64,000 bases of DNA from Cristatella mucedo (GCA_009760855.2 WPIO01000055.1:1-64000), one strand, 5' to 3'; counted from the stretch's first letter, positions 47,343 to 57,685 are shown. Notes: a model not told the origin generated them from the sequence alone. Made by a program: numbers and translations.

Positions 47343-47376
47343 CCCCCCACAGCCTAGCCTTCCAGGCTGTGGGGGG
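47343..47376. repeat. Perfect G/C-rich hairpin
   Basis: CCCCCCACAGCCT (47,343-47,355) and AGGCTGTGGGGGG (47,364-47,376) form a 13-bp stem with an 8-base loop. It lies just downstream, in the minus sense, of the exon-like frame at 47,419-47,723. Confidence 0.7.
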
Positions 47377-47418
47377 CTAACTACGATAGTGTTATCGGAA
47401 GAGGCATACCTAACAAAC

Positions 47419-47723
47419 CTGAAGGATTGAAGTATGGCATACGGAGAGCTGCCTTTGGATCTTGCTTTTCCATTCAACGACATGTAGAGCTGCTCAAACG
47501 CTCCAAGTGAGTACTTGCTCTCGCTATAGTCGTTTACTGAAGATCGTTGTGCTTCTAGTTCCAACGACACGTAGTGATTTTCTCTCGTTTCAGGCGAGAC
47601 CTTGAACTGGATATGGTCTCGTTCCGAAAATCTGCGAACTTCGAATGGAGAGTAGATGGTCTGGCAATTTTTATCTGCAGGAAAGACGTGTGTACTAAAT
47701 ACTTTCCCAGTCAAAGTAAGCAG
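47419..47723 (-). CDS. Exon-like frame of unknown host gene (hypothetical)
   Basis: Minus-strand frame bounded by an ATTTCAG acceptor above 47,723 and a CTTCAG|GTTTGT donor below 47,419 (305 bp). It encodes about 101 residues starting LLTLTGKVFSTHVFPADKNC and including HYVSLELEAQRSS and SLGAFEQLYMSLNG. It is not similar to the repeats here and matches no domain I recognise. The donor is weak, the frame stays open past it for about 40 codons, and no partner exon was found. It could be a host exon, a relic, or chance. Confidence 0.25.
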
Positions 47724-48190
47724 CTGAAATACGATGTATCACGTCCATCTTGCATAGTTCGATTCCATCGTACTCAAGCAAGACTTTCCTCGTGCAAGGG
47801 TAAAGCATTTTGATATGCTGTATTAGAGCAACTGTGGTCAAGTAGTACTGCAGGTAGTGGTACTAAAGGTGCAGATGCTCTTAATGACTAATATGCTGCT
47901 GGCGTCGACGTCTACGTCAAACAAATCGCTGTCTGTGAAGAGCAACTTCTCCGGGTAGACTGTTGGCGATGATGAAGCAGTTTCAAAATGTAAGATTGGG
48001 AACGAAATCAGAACAAATTAGTCATTGCTCGGAAGGAGAAAAGAACGAAGTGGCAGATTTAACAGTCTCTATTGCATAGCAGTAGCATAGTCTGCCCAGG
48101 TTAATTCCTATGCAGGAGGATTTCACAAATTTCATGCTGCAGCACAAGAAGCATCCACGTTACGTCTCATTTAAGGAGTAGTGTTAGTAA
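47724..48190. other. Unassigned sequence
   Basis: No feature recognised. Confidence 0.3.
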
Positions 48191-48480
48191 GAATAATAAT
48201 ATTAATAATAATAAAAATAATGCACTTGATAAAGCGCCCTCAGAGAACTCAATCTCTCTCCAGGCGCTCAACACTTTCTACAAAGGGAAATGCGATTAAA
48301 GGTGAGTAATATCATGCTTGATAAACAAACAAATTGAATAACATGGTTAGGGGTGACTTGCACAGGGTCAGCTTGCAAATGTGGTTAGTGACAGCATGCA
48401 GTGTCAGCACGCATAAGCACATGAAGGACGAGTCAGACGGACTCAGTAAATGCTGTCCTAAATAAGTGTGTTGGTGTTAG
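48191..48480 (-). mobile_element. L2-B LINE 3' UTR with tail
   Basis: AAT-rich tail at 48,193-48,222, intact-looking reverse stem-loop (48,231-48,270) and 3' UTR to AATGCTGTCCTAAATAAGTG. Truncated before the coding part. Confidence 0.85.
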
Positions 48481-48739
48481 TGTTGGTCTACGAGCTGAAG
48501 CTAGGCAACAATAAAAAGCCAGTAAGTTTAAAGTATGCAGATTTTCATATTTCCTTATTTGAAGATTAATCTTTGAATGCATGTTACACTTTCAAATTAG
48601 CAGAGTGAGTTTTTGCTAGAACGAAGCAAAGTTGACCGTGAGATGCTATGCCTTTAAAACCATAAAGGGTCGCTAGATATGGTCACACCTGGTGTGATTC
48701 CGGAATTGGAAAACGCAATGCAGGAAATTGTTTCAGCCA
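48481..48739. other. Unassigned sequence
   Basis: No feature recognised. Confidence 0.3.
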
Positions 48740-49105
48740 GCGTATTTCCTGCAGAATATAAACGAAAGCTAGGTGTTCTGTTTGACATTGAAGCTTTGCA
48801 AGACAAGTACATCAGCTTCACACTCAACTGTGCATTCATTTGACTGCATAACATTACTAAAATTGGGAGTTGCTTCGCATATTACGTCTACAAAGGTCTA
48901 TGCACTAGTGAAAACCTATCTCGACTTCTGAAATTCACCTCTTGCTTGCTGGTCTCCCGGCATGTGCAATGCAATATTTATATTTAATGCAGAACTCTTC
49001 TATTCGACCTGAGCTGGTTCCAGGGGCAATGCAAAGTGTTAATTTCAAGCTGACGTCACTCACTTTTAGGTCTGTTTTTTCTTTAGCTACAATCTAATTG
49101 TAAGA
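48740..49105 (+). mobile_element. L2-B LINE C-terminal fragment, diverged
   Basis: AAGCTAGGTGTTCTGTTTGA, CATAACATTACTAAAATTGG and CTATCTCGACTTCTGAAATT match the 61.57-61.75 kb coding region in order. Broken frame, no tail. Confidence 0.65.
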
Positions 49106-49109
49106 TATC

Positions 49110-49440
49110 ATTGCCCACATTGAATGGGATGTGATATGAGAGGCAGTGCATTTCTGCGAGAACTGTGTGACGTGGCAATTGTAATACTCACGATAGACAA
49201 GCCAATCTGCAGATTTTGCACCGAATGCAAACGCATGATTGCACGGGCCGGTGGACCAACCAGCAGTGTGCTACTGAAATCGAGACGCGATGTCGAAATG
49301 CGTGGCCTATTTAAGGTTTTGTATCCATGTCTAAACAAGCCCAAATTTTAGGTATGATATGTAGCTTAAAGTAAGCTGACCTAACTTTAGTGCGGATGTG
49401 GTCGTCAAATAAAAGGTTGCTTTACAAAAACACACCAAGA
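49110..49440 (-). mobile_element. L2-B LINE C-terminal fragment, inverted
   Basis: Reverse complement of the RSCHITP to SRLDFC region: GTGACGTGGCAATTGTAATA, CTCACGATAGACAAGCC, GCACGGGCCGGTGGACC and TCTAAACAAGCCCAAATTTT. It abuts the plus-strand piece on its left, giving a head-to-head pair. Confidence 0.7.
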
Positions 49441-49484
49441 TTTACAAAAAGATTTACAAAATTACAGATTTACAAAAACACACC

Positions 49485-49625
49485 AAGGACTCGGGGGTCG
49501 ATAACATTAAAAGCTGCCGAAATACCTCGCAACAAGAAGAGACACTTTACATAATTCTGCATTAATAAGTAGATCGATATTTACCCGAAGAAATGCTGAC
49601 TCTCTGTAATGTGATTCGATGTATG
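49485..49625 (-). mobile_element. L2-B LINE fragment (reverse-transcriptase core)
   Basis: ATAACATTAAAAGCTGCC and GCATTAATAAGTAG match 800-930 on the same strand, that is, the AAFNVID and LLINAELG region. It ends at the inner edge of the right inverted arm. Confidence 0.65.
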
Positions 49626-49630
49626 ATGAT

Positions 49631-51320
49631 GGTTGTTGGGCCCAAAACCACTTAAACAACTTTATGATCGGATGTACCACGTCACCACGTCACGTCACCA
49701 CTTCAAGTACCATTTCTGGACTAAAGTATGAATATGAGGTAAGAAATCAAAACCTGACCGTGTTGAAACGCTAGGCAGGTCTCTGCTGCAGCAGGTGCCC
49801 CTCCAGGTCCCGTGTGTCGCAGCTAATTTCATCCGGTCTCTGTACGCAAGCTCGTTCATGCATTTATGACACCATTTACCCCCCTGTATCTTCATTTATG
49901 TTCTAAGTGTGTATTTGATGATTTTGGTTTTATTTGCATAGGACATCGTGGTTGGAAGACAACTCTGTAACGCCAAAGGCTCAGCAGATTAGGCTTAACC
50001 TAGCCGTTAAGGTGCTAGCCCCTGACCAAGGTCTGGCTGAGGTCGTGGACTCGAGCCCGGAGGCATATGTGAAGCGCCTGAATAGAGATTAAGTTCTCTT
50101 GGGGTGCTATGCAAATTAATTATATTTATTTTAACCTGCCGCCTATCTAGCGACGTAACCTACCGATTAATGCCGTTCGCTGTGTGCCTACGCACAATAA
50201 GCAGCCAGCCGCGAAACGTGAAACCGAATTCCAGGGGTCAGAGGCTAATTCCAGCTTAACCCAGCCATACTCTGGCCATGCTGCCGCTCGCCATGCCGCC
50301 GAGATAGGGTAAGACGAGCGGCAGTCACGTTACACTTCTTTATAATAACGCATGCGCCAACAATAACAGGAGAACTAAACAAGTCTACAGGGAGGGCCCT
50401 ATACACAGTACACTATGGAGGCGCAAGACGATGCTGCAAGCGCGAACAAACGTGTTAGTTTGGGTCAGTCGGCTTCTGCAGTCTTGTCGTCGTACCGATT
50501 CCGAATCCAACAGTACGAGCGTATGCCGTCCAAAACCCGACTGGCTGAGTAACTGGTTGGCTAGTCCGAGTCAACAACTACCACACTCGTGAGCTTCCAC
50601 CAAAAGACGCAAACACATGGGGTCACGAACACCCTACACTGGGAACGCGGAATATACTGGTCTCAACAACGAGCGAGCTATCCAGCTCCGCTCGGGCCTT
50701 GGGTACTCGTTCCCTTGCGTGCGTGGCAGCATCGCCTGGGCACGCCTGCACGAATCCAGGTGCATAACTCGGCGAGACCGGGAGCCTCCAACACCACGAT
50801 TTACTTGGCCAACTTCTCCTACCCAAGAGCCCCGGTGACCTCACGTCACCACACATGCCGCAGGTCCGACCCAGCCTAGCCGGTGACCGTAACCTCATTA
50901 TAGTCGCCCGGTTCCGGCCAACCGAACCCAGCCTTGGTACAAACGAGCGTTTCTGACGCTGACCTACTTACCGTTACCAAAGGGGGTCGTAAATCCCCGT
51001 CCGCATCGGCAAATCCTTTTGCCGAGATCACGAGCGAGTGGGCAAACACAAAACGCATAAAAACACAATGCTAGCTCGGGTGCAATACGACCGTATTCGA
51101 TTAAGTCCACCGAATCCTCCTATGACGTCTCGTCCTGTCCAGTCAATCGCCGGCAAACATCCCGCCCTCCTCCGTCGCTTTCAGTGAAACAAGTCCAACA
51201 GCGTCGAAGAGAAGCCGAAGTAAGGAGCCGAACAAAAGACCAAGAGCGAGCGTCGCTCGACTCTTAAATACCTAGCTGAGACAGAGGAGCCAGAACTAAG
51301 TGGTTTTGGGCCCAACAACC
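49631..51320 (-). mobile_element. Unit U plus part of R, right-arm copy, bounded by inverted termini
   Basis: The left end GTTGTTGGGCCCAAAACCAC (49,631-49,650) is the exact reverse complement of the right end (51,301-51,320), so this 1.69-kb copy has terminal inverted repeats of about 24 bp. It contains R sequence up to the point matching 43,993, the S2 SINE, and U with its TATA-like box at 51,263-51,270 on the minus strand. The left-arm copy lacks the inner terminus. Non-coding; treated as a fossil. Confidence 0.65.
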
Positions 51321-51470
51321 ATGGCCCATGGACTGCCTCTGCAGTATTGAGGCACTGAAATCTAACGCATCGTCGTACAGCTCCTATATTTTAGTCTGTA
51401 AACCTAAAGCCTGTTTAAAGGTACTAAAAATTAATAGTTATGCATTTTATAGAGTTCTGAGAGAACTCGC
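49657..51470 (-). repeat. Large inverted repeat, right arm
   Basis: Reverse-complement partner of 42,165-43,993. The homology ends at 49,657 inside, exactly where the extra terminus begins, and at about 51,470 outside within a relic of L2-B 3' end. The spacer between the arms is about 5.7 kb. Confidence 0.92.
50002..50130 (+). mobile_element. tRNA-derived SINE S2 with target-site duplication, right arm
   Basis: Flanked by TTAACCT at 49,995-50,001 and 50,131-50,137. Identical in placement to the left-arm SINE, so it was present before the arms duplicated. Its 3' end GAAGCGCCTGAATAGAGATT followed by AAGTTCTCTTGGGGTGCTAT matches the L2-B stem-loop. Confidence 0.88.
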
Positions 51471-51984
51471 TAAATATTGCAAAGGCAGTCACCTGTCACA
51501 CTGTTTGTCTGTTTAATGACCGTTGAAGTCGATATTGATCTAAGGGTGCAGTGTCATAGCCAGCCACCTGCAAAATTCTAAACGTTGGAATAGATTTTTC
51601 ATTCAAAATTAATCAATTATCTCATGGCAACAAGGCTATATACAACGTACTACCAGTCGCCGACAAACTTTGTATGCATGGTTGAGTATCTTTATCCATG
51701 TGTATATGTATGCATGCCCACGTGTAAGCTTTATCATGTATGCACAATCACTGCAACGAATGCACCAAAGTCGTACATACTTGTGTATGCATATGATTAA
51801 GTAAATGTGAGCTAGTAAGCATGTCTGATAGTGTGCATATACGATCATACTCATCAGTGAGACAATTAGCACAGTGAATCACAGAACTCGCATCTACTTG
51901 GTCTTATTTTATTCATTGATACTATCAATTTATCGACATATATTCATATTAAGGTATGTGTCTCTTGGTGCATAGACTCAGTAT
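51471..51984. other. Unassigned AT-rich sequence
   Basis: No gene or repeat recognised. Confidence 0.3.
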
Positions 51985-53020
51985 AGGTTGGCCAATAATA
52001 ATAATAATAATACTATAAACAATCATAATAATACTGTTGATATAGTGCTTCAGAGAATTCAATCTCTTTCTAGGCATTTTAAATTTGCTGCAACCAAACA
52101 TGATCGAATGGATAGCAGTAACATGTTCAATAATTAACAGAAATAGCACGGTTAGGGGTGACATGCACACATTCGACATGCAAGTATGATTAATGGCAGC
52201 ATGCACAGCATCAGCACGTTTAAGCACATACAGGACAATCACAGGACCCACTGAATGCTATGGTAAATAGATGCATCTTTAGTTTCTCTTTGAATGTGGT
52301 CCATCCAGGAGGTGTCGTGACACAAGTCGGAAATGAGTTCCCGGGCTCTGGGAGCATAGGTATTAAAGGTACTGTCTCCAAACGACTTTTTGGTTTGTAA
52401 GAGGTATAGGTAAACAAGTACACCCGACAAGCGAGTAGTATGATGGTTAGCTTGGTGGTGGAGTAGATCTTATAGGTAAGGTGGAGCCAAAGAATGAAGG
52501 GAACTGCAATTGAGTAACAAAACCTGGCAGGCCATGAATTGCTTGACTGGGAGCTAGTGCAGGTCGGCTAGGAGTGGCGAGATGTGGCAACAGTGAAGCT
52601 CACGACAAATCTAGGCGCAAAGTTTTGCACCAGCTGAAGCACCTGATTGCACAGGCCAGTAGGCCAGCATGCCGTGAGTTTCACAAGTAGAGACTGGATG
52701 TCATCTACACATGGACCAATTTAGATCTGGTATCCCTGTCTAATCAAATCCGAATGTTAGCAATGCTATTTAGATGAAAGTAGGAAGAATTGACTGTGGA
52801 GCTTAAATGGCCGCCTAAGAAATGATATTTTTTTAATGTCACCTAGATTTCGTGCACACTCACCAGCAGATATGAAAGCAGAGCCGATATTGGTCGTTAA
52901 CTTTTCCAATTTCTGCATCATACGTGTTTTGCTCATAACCATTAATTTGCTTTTAACATTAAATGGAAAGAATTGCTGCCATCCATGTGAGGACGGCATC
53001 ACCATAAGCAGTGAACGAGC
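51985..53020 (-). mobile_element. L2-B LINE, 3' half
   Basis: AAT tail (51,995-52,032), reverse stem-loop, 3' UTR to about 52,270, then the C-terminal coding part including LEKLTTNIGSAFISAGECAR near 52,850-52,910. 5'-truncated and frame-broken. Confidence 0.8.
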
Positions 53021-53147
53021 AGAGAGAATGCGACGAGCGATAAGGCGAGAGGGATTAAAGCAGAGGCACAAATGCTTGTCATCTGCATAGACATAAAACC
53101 TGGACTGTGCTAAAAATCACGTCGACAAGAGCGATAATATAAACCAT
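53021..53147. other. Short unassigned spacer
   Basis: Lies between two L2-B copies in the same orientation. Confidence 0.3.
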
Positions 53148-54390
53148 TATAAGAATATTAATAACGCACTTGATAAAGCACCCTCAGAGAACTCAATCTC
53201 TTTCTAGGCACTTTACATTTGCTGCAAAGGGAAACGCGATTGAATCGTGAGTAATATCACGCTTGATCAATAACATGAACAACGTGGTTAGGGGTGACAT
53301 GCACAGGGTCAGCATGCCAATGTGGTTAGTGGCAGCATGCACAGTGTCAGCACGCATAAGCACATGAAGGACAAATCACAGGGACCCACTAAATACTGTC
53401 CTAAATAGTGTTTAGGTTCTTTTTAAATGTGGTCAAGACAGGGGATGTTCTGACGCAAGTCGGTTGGGAGTTCCAGGCTTTGGGAGCATACGAACTAAAT
53501 GCTCGGTCTCCAAAGGATTTGAGGTTCGTACGAGATAGTGGTAAACTGTTGGATTCCGAAAAGCAGGTGGTACTATGCTTGGCCTGTTGGTGGAGCAGAT
53601 CTGAGGGATAGGCTGCAGCCATAGAATGAGGTCATCTAAAAGTGAGCGACAAAACTTTGAAGTCAATCCGTTGCTTGGTAGCCAGCACGGGTCGGCGAGA
53701 AGTGGAGTGATGTGGCAACTGCGATGTTCACGATAGACAAGCCTTGCTGCAGAGTTTTGCACAAGCTGTAATCGCCTGATTGCACATGCCGGTAGGCCAG
53801 CGAGCAGTGAGTTACAGAAATCAAGTCGGGATGTCACAAATGCATGGACCAATTTAGACGTGGTATCCTTATCTAAACAAGCCCGAATTTCAGCAATATT
53901 ATGTAGCTGAAATGAGGCAGACTTGACTGTGGAGCTGACGTGGTCGTCTAACGAGAGGTCACTTTGGAACTTTGCACCTGGATTTCAAGCTGATTCAACA
54001 GGAGATATGCTGGCAGAGCCAATTTTGAGTGTCAGCCTTTCCAACTTCTGATACAAACTGGGTTTGCCCATAACTAGTAAGTTAGTTCTATCATCTTTTA
54101 GTTATAGAAAATTTGCTGCCATCCATGTGCAGATGTCATGCATACATACTTAAAAAAAGGACAGGACCATACAGGACAGAACCCTGAGGTACCCCATTTT
54201 CAGAGGTTCCTCAGATGATCATTGTCCTTTAACATATATACTCTAGAGTCTCCCTCTGAGACAGGCCCTGAACCATTGCAATGCATTGCCAGTGATACCC
54301 AGAATAGTTGATAGGTGCCAGGAAGGACTTGGTCATCGATAGTATCAAAAGCTGCTGAGACATCGAGTAAATCAAACGGAGATGCTCTAC
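53148..54390 (-). mobile_element. L2-B LINE, 3' half (right part continues at 54.88 kb)
   Basis: AAT-rich tail (53,146-53,165), reverse stem-loop (53,176-53,220), 3' UTR, then coding sequence on the minus strand: RAFSSYAPKAWNS, RSCHITPLLADPCWLP, VTSRLDFCNSLLAGLPACAI near 53,790-53,850, GVPQGSVL-like near 54,180, and LLDVSAAFDTIDD near 54,330-54,370. A block of roughly 200 bp holding the YADD region is missing near 54,150. Reverse transcriptase is therefore inactive. Confidence 0.85.
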
Positions 54391-54728
54391 GTGCTGGTTT
54401 GGTCTAGCGGTTAAGGTGCTCGCCCCGACCAAGGCCTGACTGAGGTCGTGGGCTCAAGCCCCGAGGCATATAATAATAATAATAATAATAATAATGCACT
54501 TAATAAAGCGCCCTCAGAGAACTTAATCTCTTTCTGGAAGCTTTACATTTGCTGTAAAGTGAAATGCAATTGAATGGTAAGTAAAATCATGCTTGAAAAA
54601 CAAACAAAATGAATAATATGGTTAGGGGTGACATGCACAGGGTCAGCATGCAAAAGTGGCTAGTAGCAGCTATATGTGAAGTGCCTGAATAGAGATTAAG
54701 TTCTCTTGGGGCGCTATATAAATGAGTT
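54391..54728 (+). mobile_element. tRNA-derived SINE S2, interrupted by an L2-B tail fragment
   Basis: The head GGTTTGGTCTAGCGGTTAAG and B-box-like GGGCTCAAGCCCC (54,449-54,461) are followed by CGAGGCATA, then a foreign block (about 54,470-54,669), then TATATGTGAAGTGCCTGAAT and CTCTTGGGGCGCTATATAAA. Removing the block gives the S2 order seen at 50,002-50,130. This is the longest S2 head in the window. Confidence 0.85.
54470..54669 (-). mobile_element. L2-B LINE 3' end inserted into S2
   Basis: (AAT)n tail at 54,470-54,494, reverse stem-loop (54,503-54,550) and 3' UTR up to GCAAAAGTGGCTAGTAGCAG. About 200 bp. Short TATA repeats on both sides may be the target-site duplication. Confidence 0.85.
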
Positions 54729-54780
54729 TATATATATATATATATATATTAATATATGTATATATATATATTAATATATG

Positions 54781-54858
<78 letters not shown>

Positions 54859-54862
54859 CGCA
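54728..54862. repeat. (TA)n, (TG)n and (CG)n microsatellite
   Basis: TA repeats with interruptions to about 54,785, then about 32 TG units to 54,850, then CG units to 54,860. Grown from the AT-rich tail of the S2 SINE. An open frame through it encodes only CV and CA repeats and is not a gene. Confidence 0.95.
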
Positions 54863-54879
54863 TGGACGACCTGTTTTGG

Positions 54880-55980
54880 TCTATCTTCTACAGAATGAAG
54901 CTACAGCAGCGATTCGCTAGATCGTCAGAGATCTTTAGGTCAAGACCTGGGAGCGGGTGAGGAGATTGTTCATCACCGACATCGGCATTTTTTAGGATTG
55001 TGCATTTGCGATTCCACAATTTTTTCATAGAAGGTTAACTTGGCCTCTGCTAGAATTGCTTAGTACGACCTACACCAATCCTCTTGTGCCTGTCGATGGA
55101 CGGTCAGTTCTGATCTTTTGCACAATTTTTTAACCTTGAGCTTAGTAGACCTAACTAGTTTAATGTCTGCTAAACCCCAGGCTTTCTGCCCGAGGTCACA
55201 CAGTGTGCTTAGTCAGAGGTGCAAGCTTGTCAAGCGTGTCAACTAGTGTTGTGTTGTAGCAATCTGCCAACGAGGACAGTTCGTAATGAAGACTGAGAGG
55301 TAGATGCAAAGCAGATATTCTCGAATGGACAGCATCGACATCAAGGGTCTTCAGGTTTCGCGATTCACAGGCGTCTTTAGAGGAGGCAGGTACACACTGT
55401 AGACTGAATGAGGTCTGCATGTGGTCAGATAAGTAGGATTTGGTAGTATTTGGTGATGATAAAGTGCAGTTCATTCGATCGAGTGTGTGACCCTTGATGT
55501 GAGTAGGCCCATGTACATGAGCCACAAGAGACAATGAGTCAGTCAATGCTCGAAATTCAGTGCTCAAGGGTCAGATAAGTTATCGGAATGAAAATTTTGA
55601 AATCACCCATAACGAAAAGGGATCAATTTTTTGCACACAGAATCGAAATGAAATAAGCGAAATATGAGATAAAGGAGGACTCGGTTCCTGGCGGGCGATG
55701 TACGACTACCGTCATCGGTAGCTTCTTGTCGGGTGAAATCAAGACAGTCGGTTCAAGAGACTGCATCGAGGGTAGTGCAAATGGCTTGACGTCGAATTTC
55801 GAGCCCATAATAATAGCAATACCACCACCAGTTTCGACTGATCTAGGGGTGTAAAATAATGAGAAACCAGTTAAGTTAAGGTCTTTTATTATCGAGTAGT
55901 TTACAGATTTTAGCCAGGTTTTTATAATTGCATAATTCACGAATCTTAGCAACAGAACTACTATCTAGGAATGCATTTGA
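54880..55980 (-). mobile_element. L2-B LINE 5' half: endonuclease and linker
   Basis: The minus strand encodes an APE-type endonuclease typical of L2: VETGGGIAIIMGSKFDV near 55,790-55,840, MTVVVHRPPGTESSF near 55,670-55,715, a GDF element near 55,590-55,605, HGPTHIKGHTLDRMN near 55,465-55,510, and YLSDHMQTSFSLQ near 55,395-55,435. The linker (TVHRQAQEDW) follows near 55,075-55,110. With the segment at 53,148-54,390 on the same strand it probably formed one element, now split by the S2 SINE and microsatellite with the reverse-transcriptase start missing. Broken by frame changes. Confidence 0.78.
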
Positions 55981-56635
55981 ACCACGATGACGAGCGGTAA
56001 TAGGTGCCCACGATCATAATAAACATGCAGGTTACTAGCCGCCACATAGCTGATGTAGCTGCCGGCATGGGAGACCCAGCAGCTGCAGCAATATGATCTG
56101 CAGCTCTGATAACGTTACGTATATTCAGTGAAGTATAATTATACGGAAGTGTGTTAAAAAGGAATTGTTTTAAAAAAAACGATACTTTTGCTCAGACGTT
56201 AAGCTTTGAACAAAAAGGGATATGCTACTCCTTCGGAGCAACTGTCGTCAGGGCAATTGCTGATCAGCAGCAAGCCTAGCTACCGAGTTGTAGCACCACG
56301 CTGGCCTTGGCTTAATTTTGGCTCAAACAGGAACTGTTCGGCGGGCGAAAACTCCTTTGTCCTGGAGCAGTGAGCCAGAGAGGAGCGCCAGTGCAGTTAC
56401 AGAGCAAGAGTTTAAGAGCGAGCCATGAAGCTCTGAGACCAGCGGTGGCGATTCGACCTTTAGAATTGGTCTGATACCCGGGGAAGCTGCTTATTGATGT
56501 TGGCTCGCCTGTCAACCTTGGCAATAACTCTGTCCAAAAAGAATCGCCTGGAACCTATTCGGCATTCAAACTGGACAGGGGTGCCCTTCCAGTGGCCCAG
56601 TGACGGTATTAATTCCTTACCATAATGGTCCACTG
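55981..56635. other. Unassigned sequence next to unit U copy 3
   Basis: No clear gene. A minus-strand frame at 56,460-56,669 loosely resembles part of an LTR-retroelement protease region, but too weakly to call. Confidence 0.25.
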
Positions 56636-57685
56636 TGTCGTGCCCAATACCACTAAGTTCTTGCTCCATTGTCTCAGCTAGGTATTTAAGAGTCGAGCGA
56701 CGCTCGCTCTGGGTCTTTTGTTCGGCTCCTCACTTCGGCCTCGCTGCGACGCCGTCAGACTGCTTTCTATGAAAGCGAGGGAGGAGGGCGGGCTTTTCGC
56801 CGGCGATTGACGGAACAGGACGAGACAGCATTAGGAGAATTCGGTTGACTCCACCGAATACATTCGTATCGCGCCCGAGCTAGCATTTTGTGTTTCTTTC
56901 GTGTTTTGTGTGTGAGCGCTCGCACGTGGTCTCGGCATAAGAATTTGCCGGTGCGAGCTTGACGTAGTTGTAGTGTGGTGGGTGTGATATTCCGTTGGTT
57001 CGGGCTCCTTCATCTATTTGAGCCGTTCTCCCTACAGACGCAGGTAGCCTAAGTGTGGAGACGCGTTTCCTCCGCAAGAGCGCTTGGTGGTAGTGTGGGA
57101 GGTATTCCTACCGTTAAGGTGGAAGCGGAGCCTCAAGTAGACCTCCAGTCAGGGTCTGGGCTCCGGTTCGGGTTCCTCGTTCTATTTGGGTCATTCCCCA
57201 CTAAAGACGTAAGTAGATTAAGTGCTGGGACGTATTTACCCCACAAGAGTGCTCGGTGTAGTGCGTAGGGTATTCCTGCTGTGAAGGTAGAAGCGGAGCC
57301 CTAGTTCTTCAGTCAGGGTCTAGGCTCCGGTTCGAGCTCCTCGTCTTATTTGGGTCGTTCCCCACCTTAAACTTAGGTAGCCTAAGTGCGGGGAGGTATT
57401 GCCACCACGGGAGTGCTTGCGCTGTTGAGACCGTGTGAGGAGTGTGGAGATCAAACTGAGCTAGACGCGCAGCGACCTTGTGCGCTTGCGAATAAAGCTC
57501 AGTAAAATCCGCAACTTTTGTGTCTCGCTTTCCAATTCACGCCGCGGACTCACGACCCCCTTTAGTAGTGGTAAGTAGGTCAGCGAAAGAAATGCTCGTT
57601 TCGTGGCGGCCTGCTTATTTCGCGTAGGCGCGAACCAAACCGCATTAGGCGCTAGGTAACGCCGCTAAATAAGCAGCAGGTTTTA
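56636..57685 (+). mobile_element. Unit U, third copy with its own internal insert
   Basis: Starts TGTCGTGCCCAATACCACTA, keeps TATTTAAG at 56,683-56,690 and the conserved 5' 300 bases (GGCGATTGACGGAACAGGAC, CGCCCGAGCTAGCATTTTGT), and ends like the other copies with ACCCCCTTTAGTAGTGGTAA and AATAAGCAGCAGGTTTT. The middle (about 56,970-57,530) is unlike the inverted-arm copies and contains a tandem repeat. CGAATAAAGC at 57,489-57,498 could be a polyadenylation signal. More diverged than the arms, so older. Fossil, non-coding. Confidence 0.6.
56997..57430 (+). repeat. Tandem repeat of about 165 bp, 2.6 units
   Basis: Units begin GGTTCGGGCTCC (56,997), GGTTCGGGTTCC (57,165) and GGTTCGAGCTCC (57,329). 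Each runs through a GTAGCCTAAGTG-like and a GAAGCGGAGCC block; the third ends early. Confidence 0.85.

Noticed and set aside
47301-47714. Start-to-stop gene on the minus strand
   Set aside because: The frame has no ATG start in a good context and its end runs through a G-rich hairpin; only the splice-bounded exon-like part was kept, at low confidence.
42165-51470. The inverted arms as the ends of a Polinton/Maverick
   Set aside because: The 5.7-kb spacer has no polymerase, integrase, ATPase or capsid gene, and the arms contain a SINE and unit U, which also occurs alone elsewhere.
44900-51470. Arms as the two LTRs of the Gypsy-like fossil
   Set aside because: LTRs must be direct repeats; the arms are inverted and carry shared host-side flanks.
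54778-54960. Open frame encoding CV/CA repeats
   Set aside because: It is a direct read-through of the (TG)n and (CG)n microsatellite.
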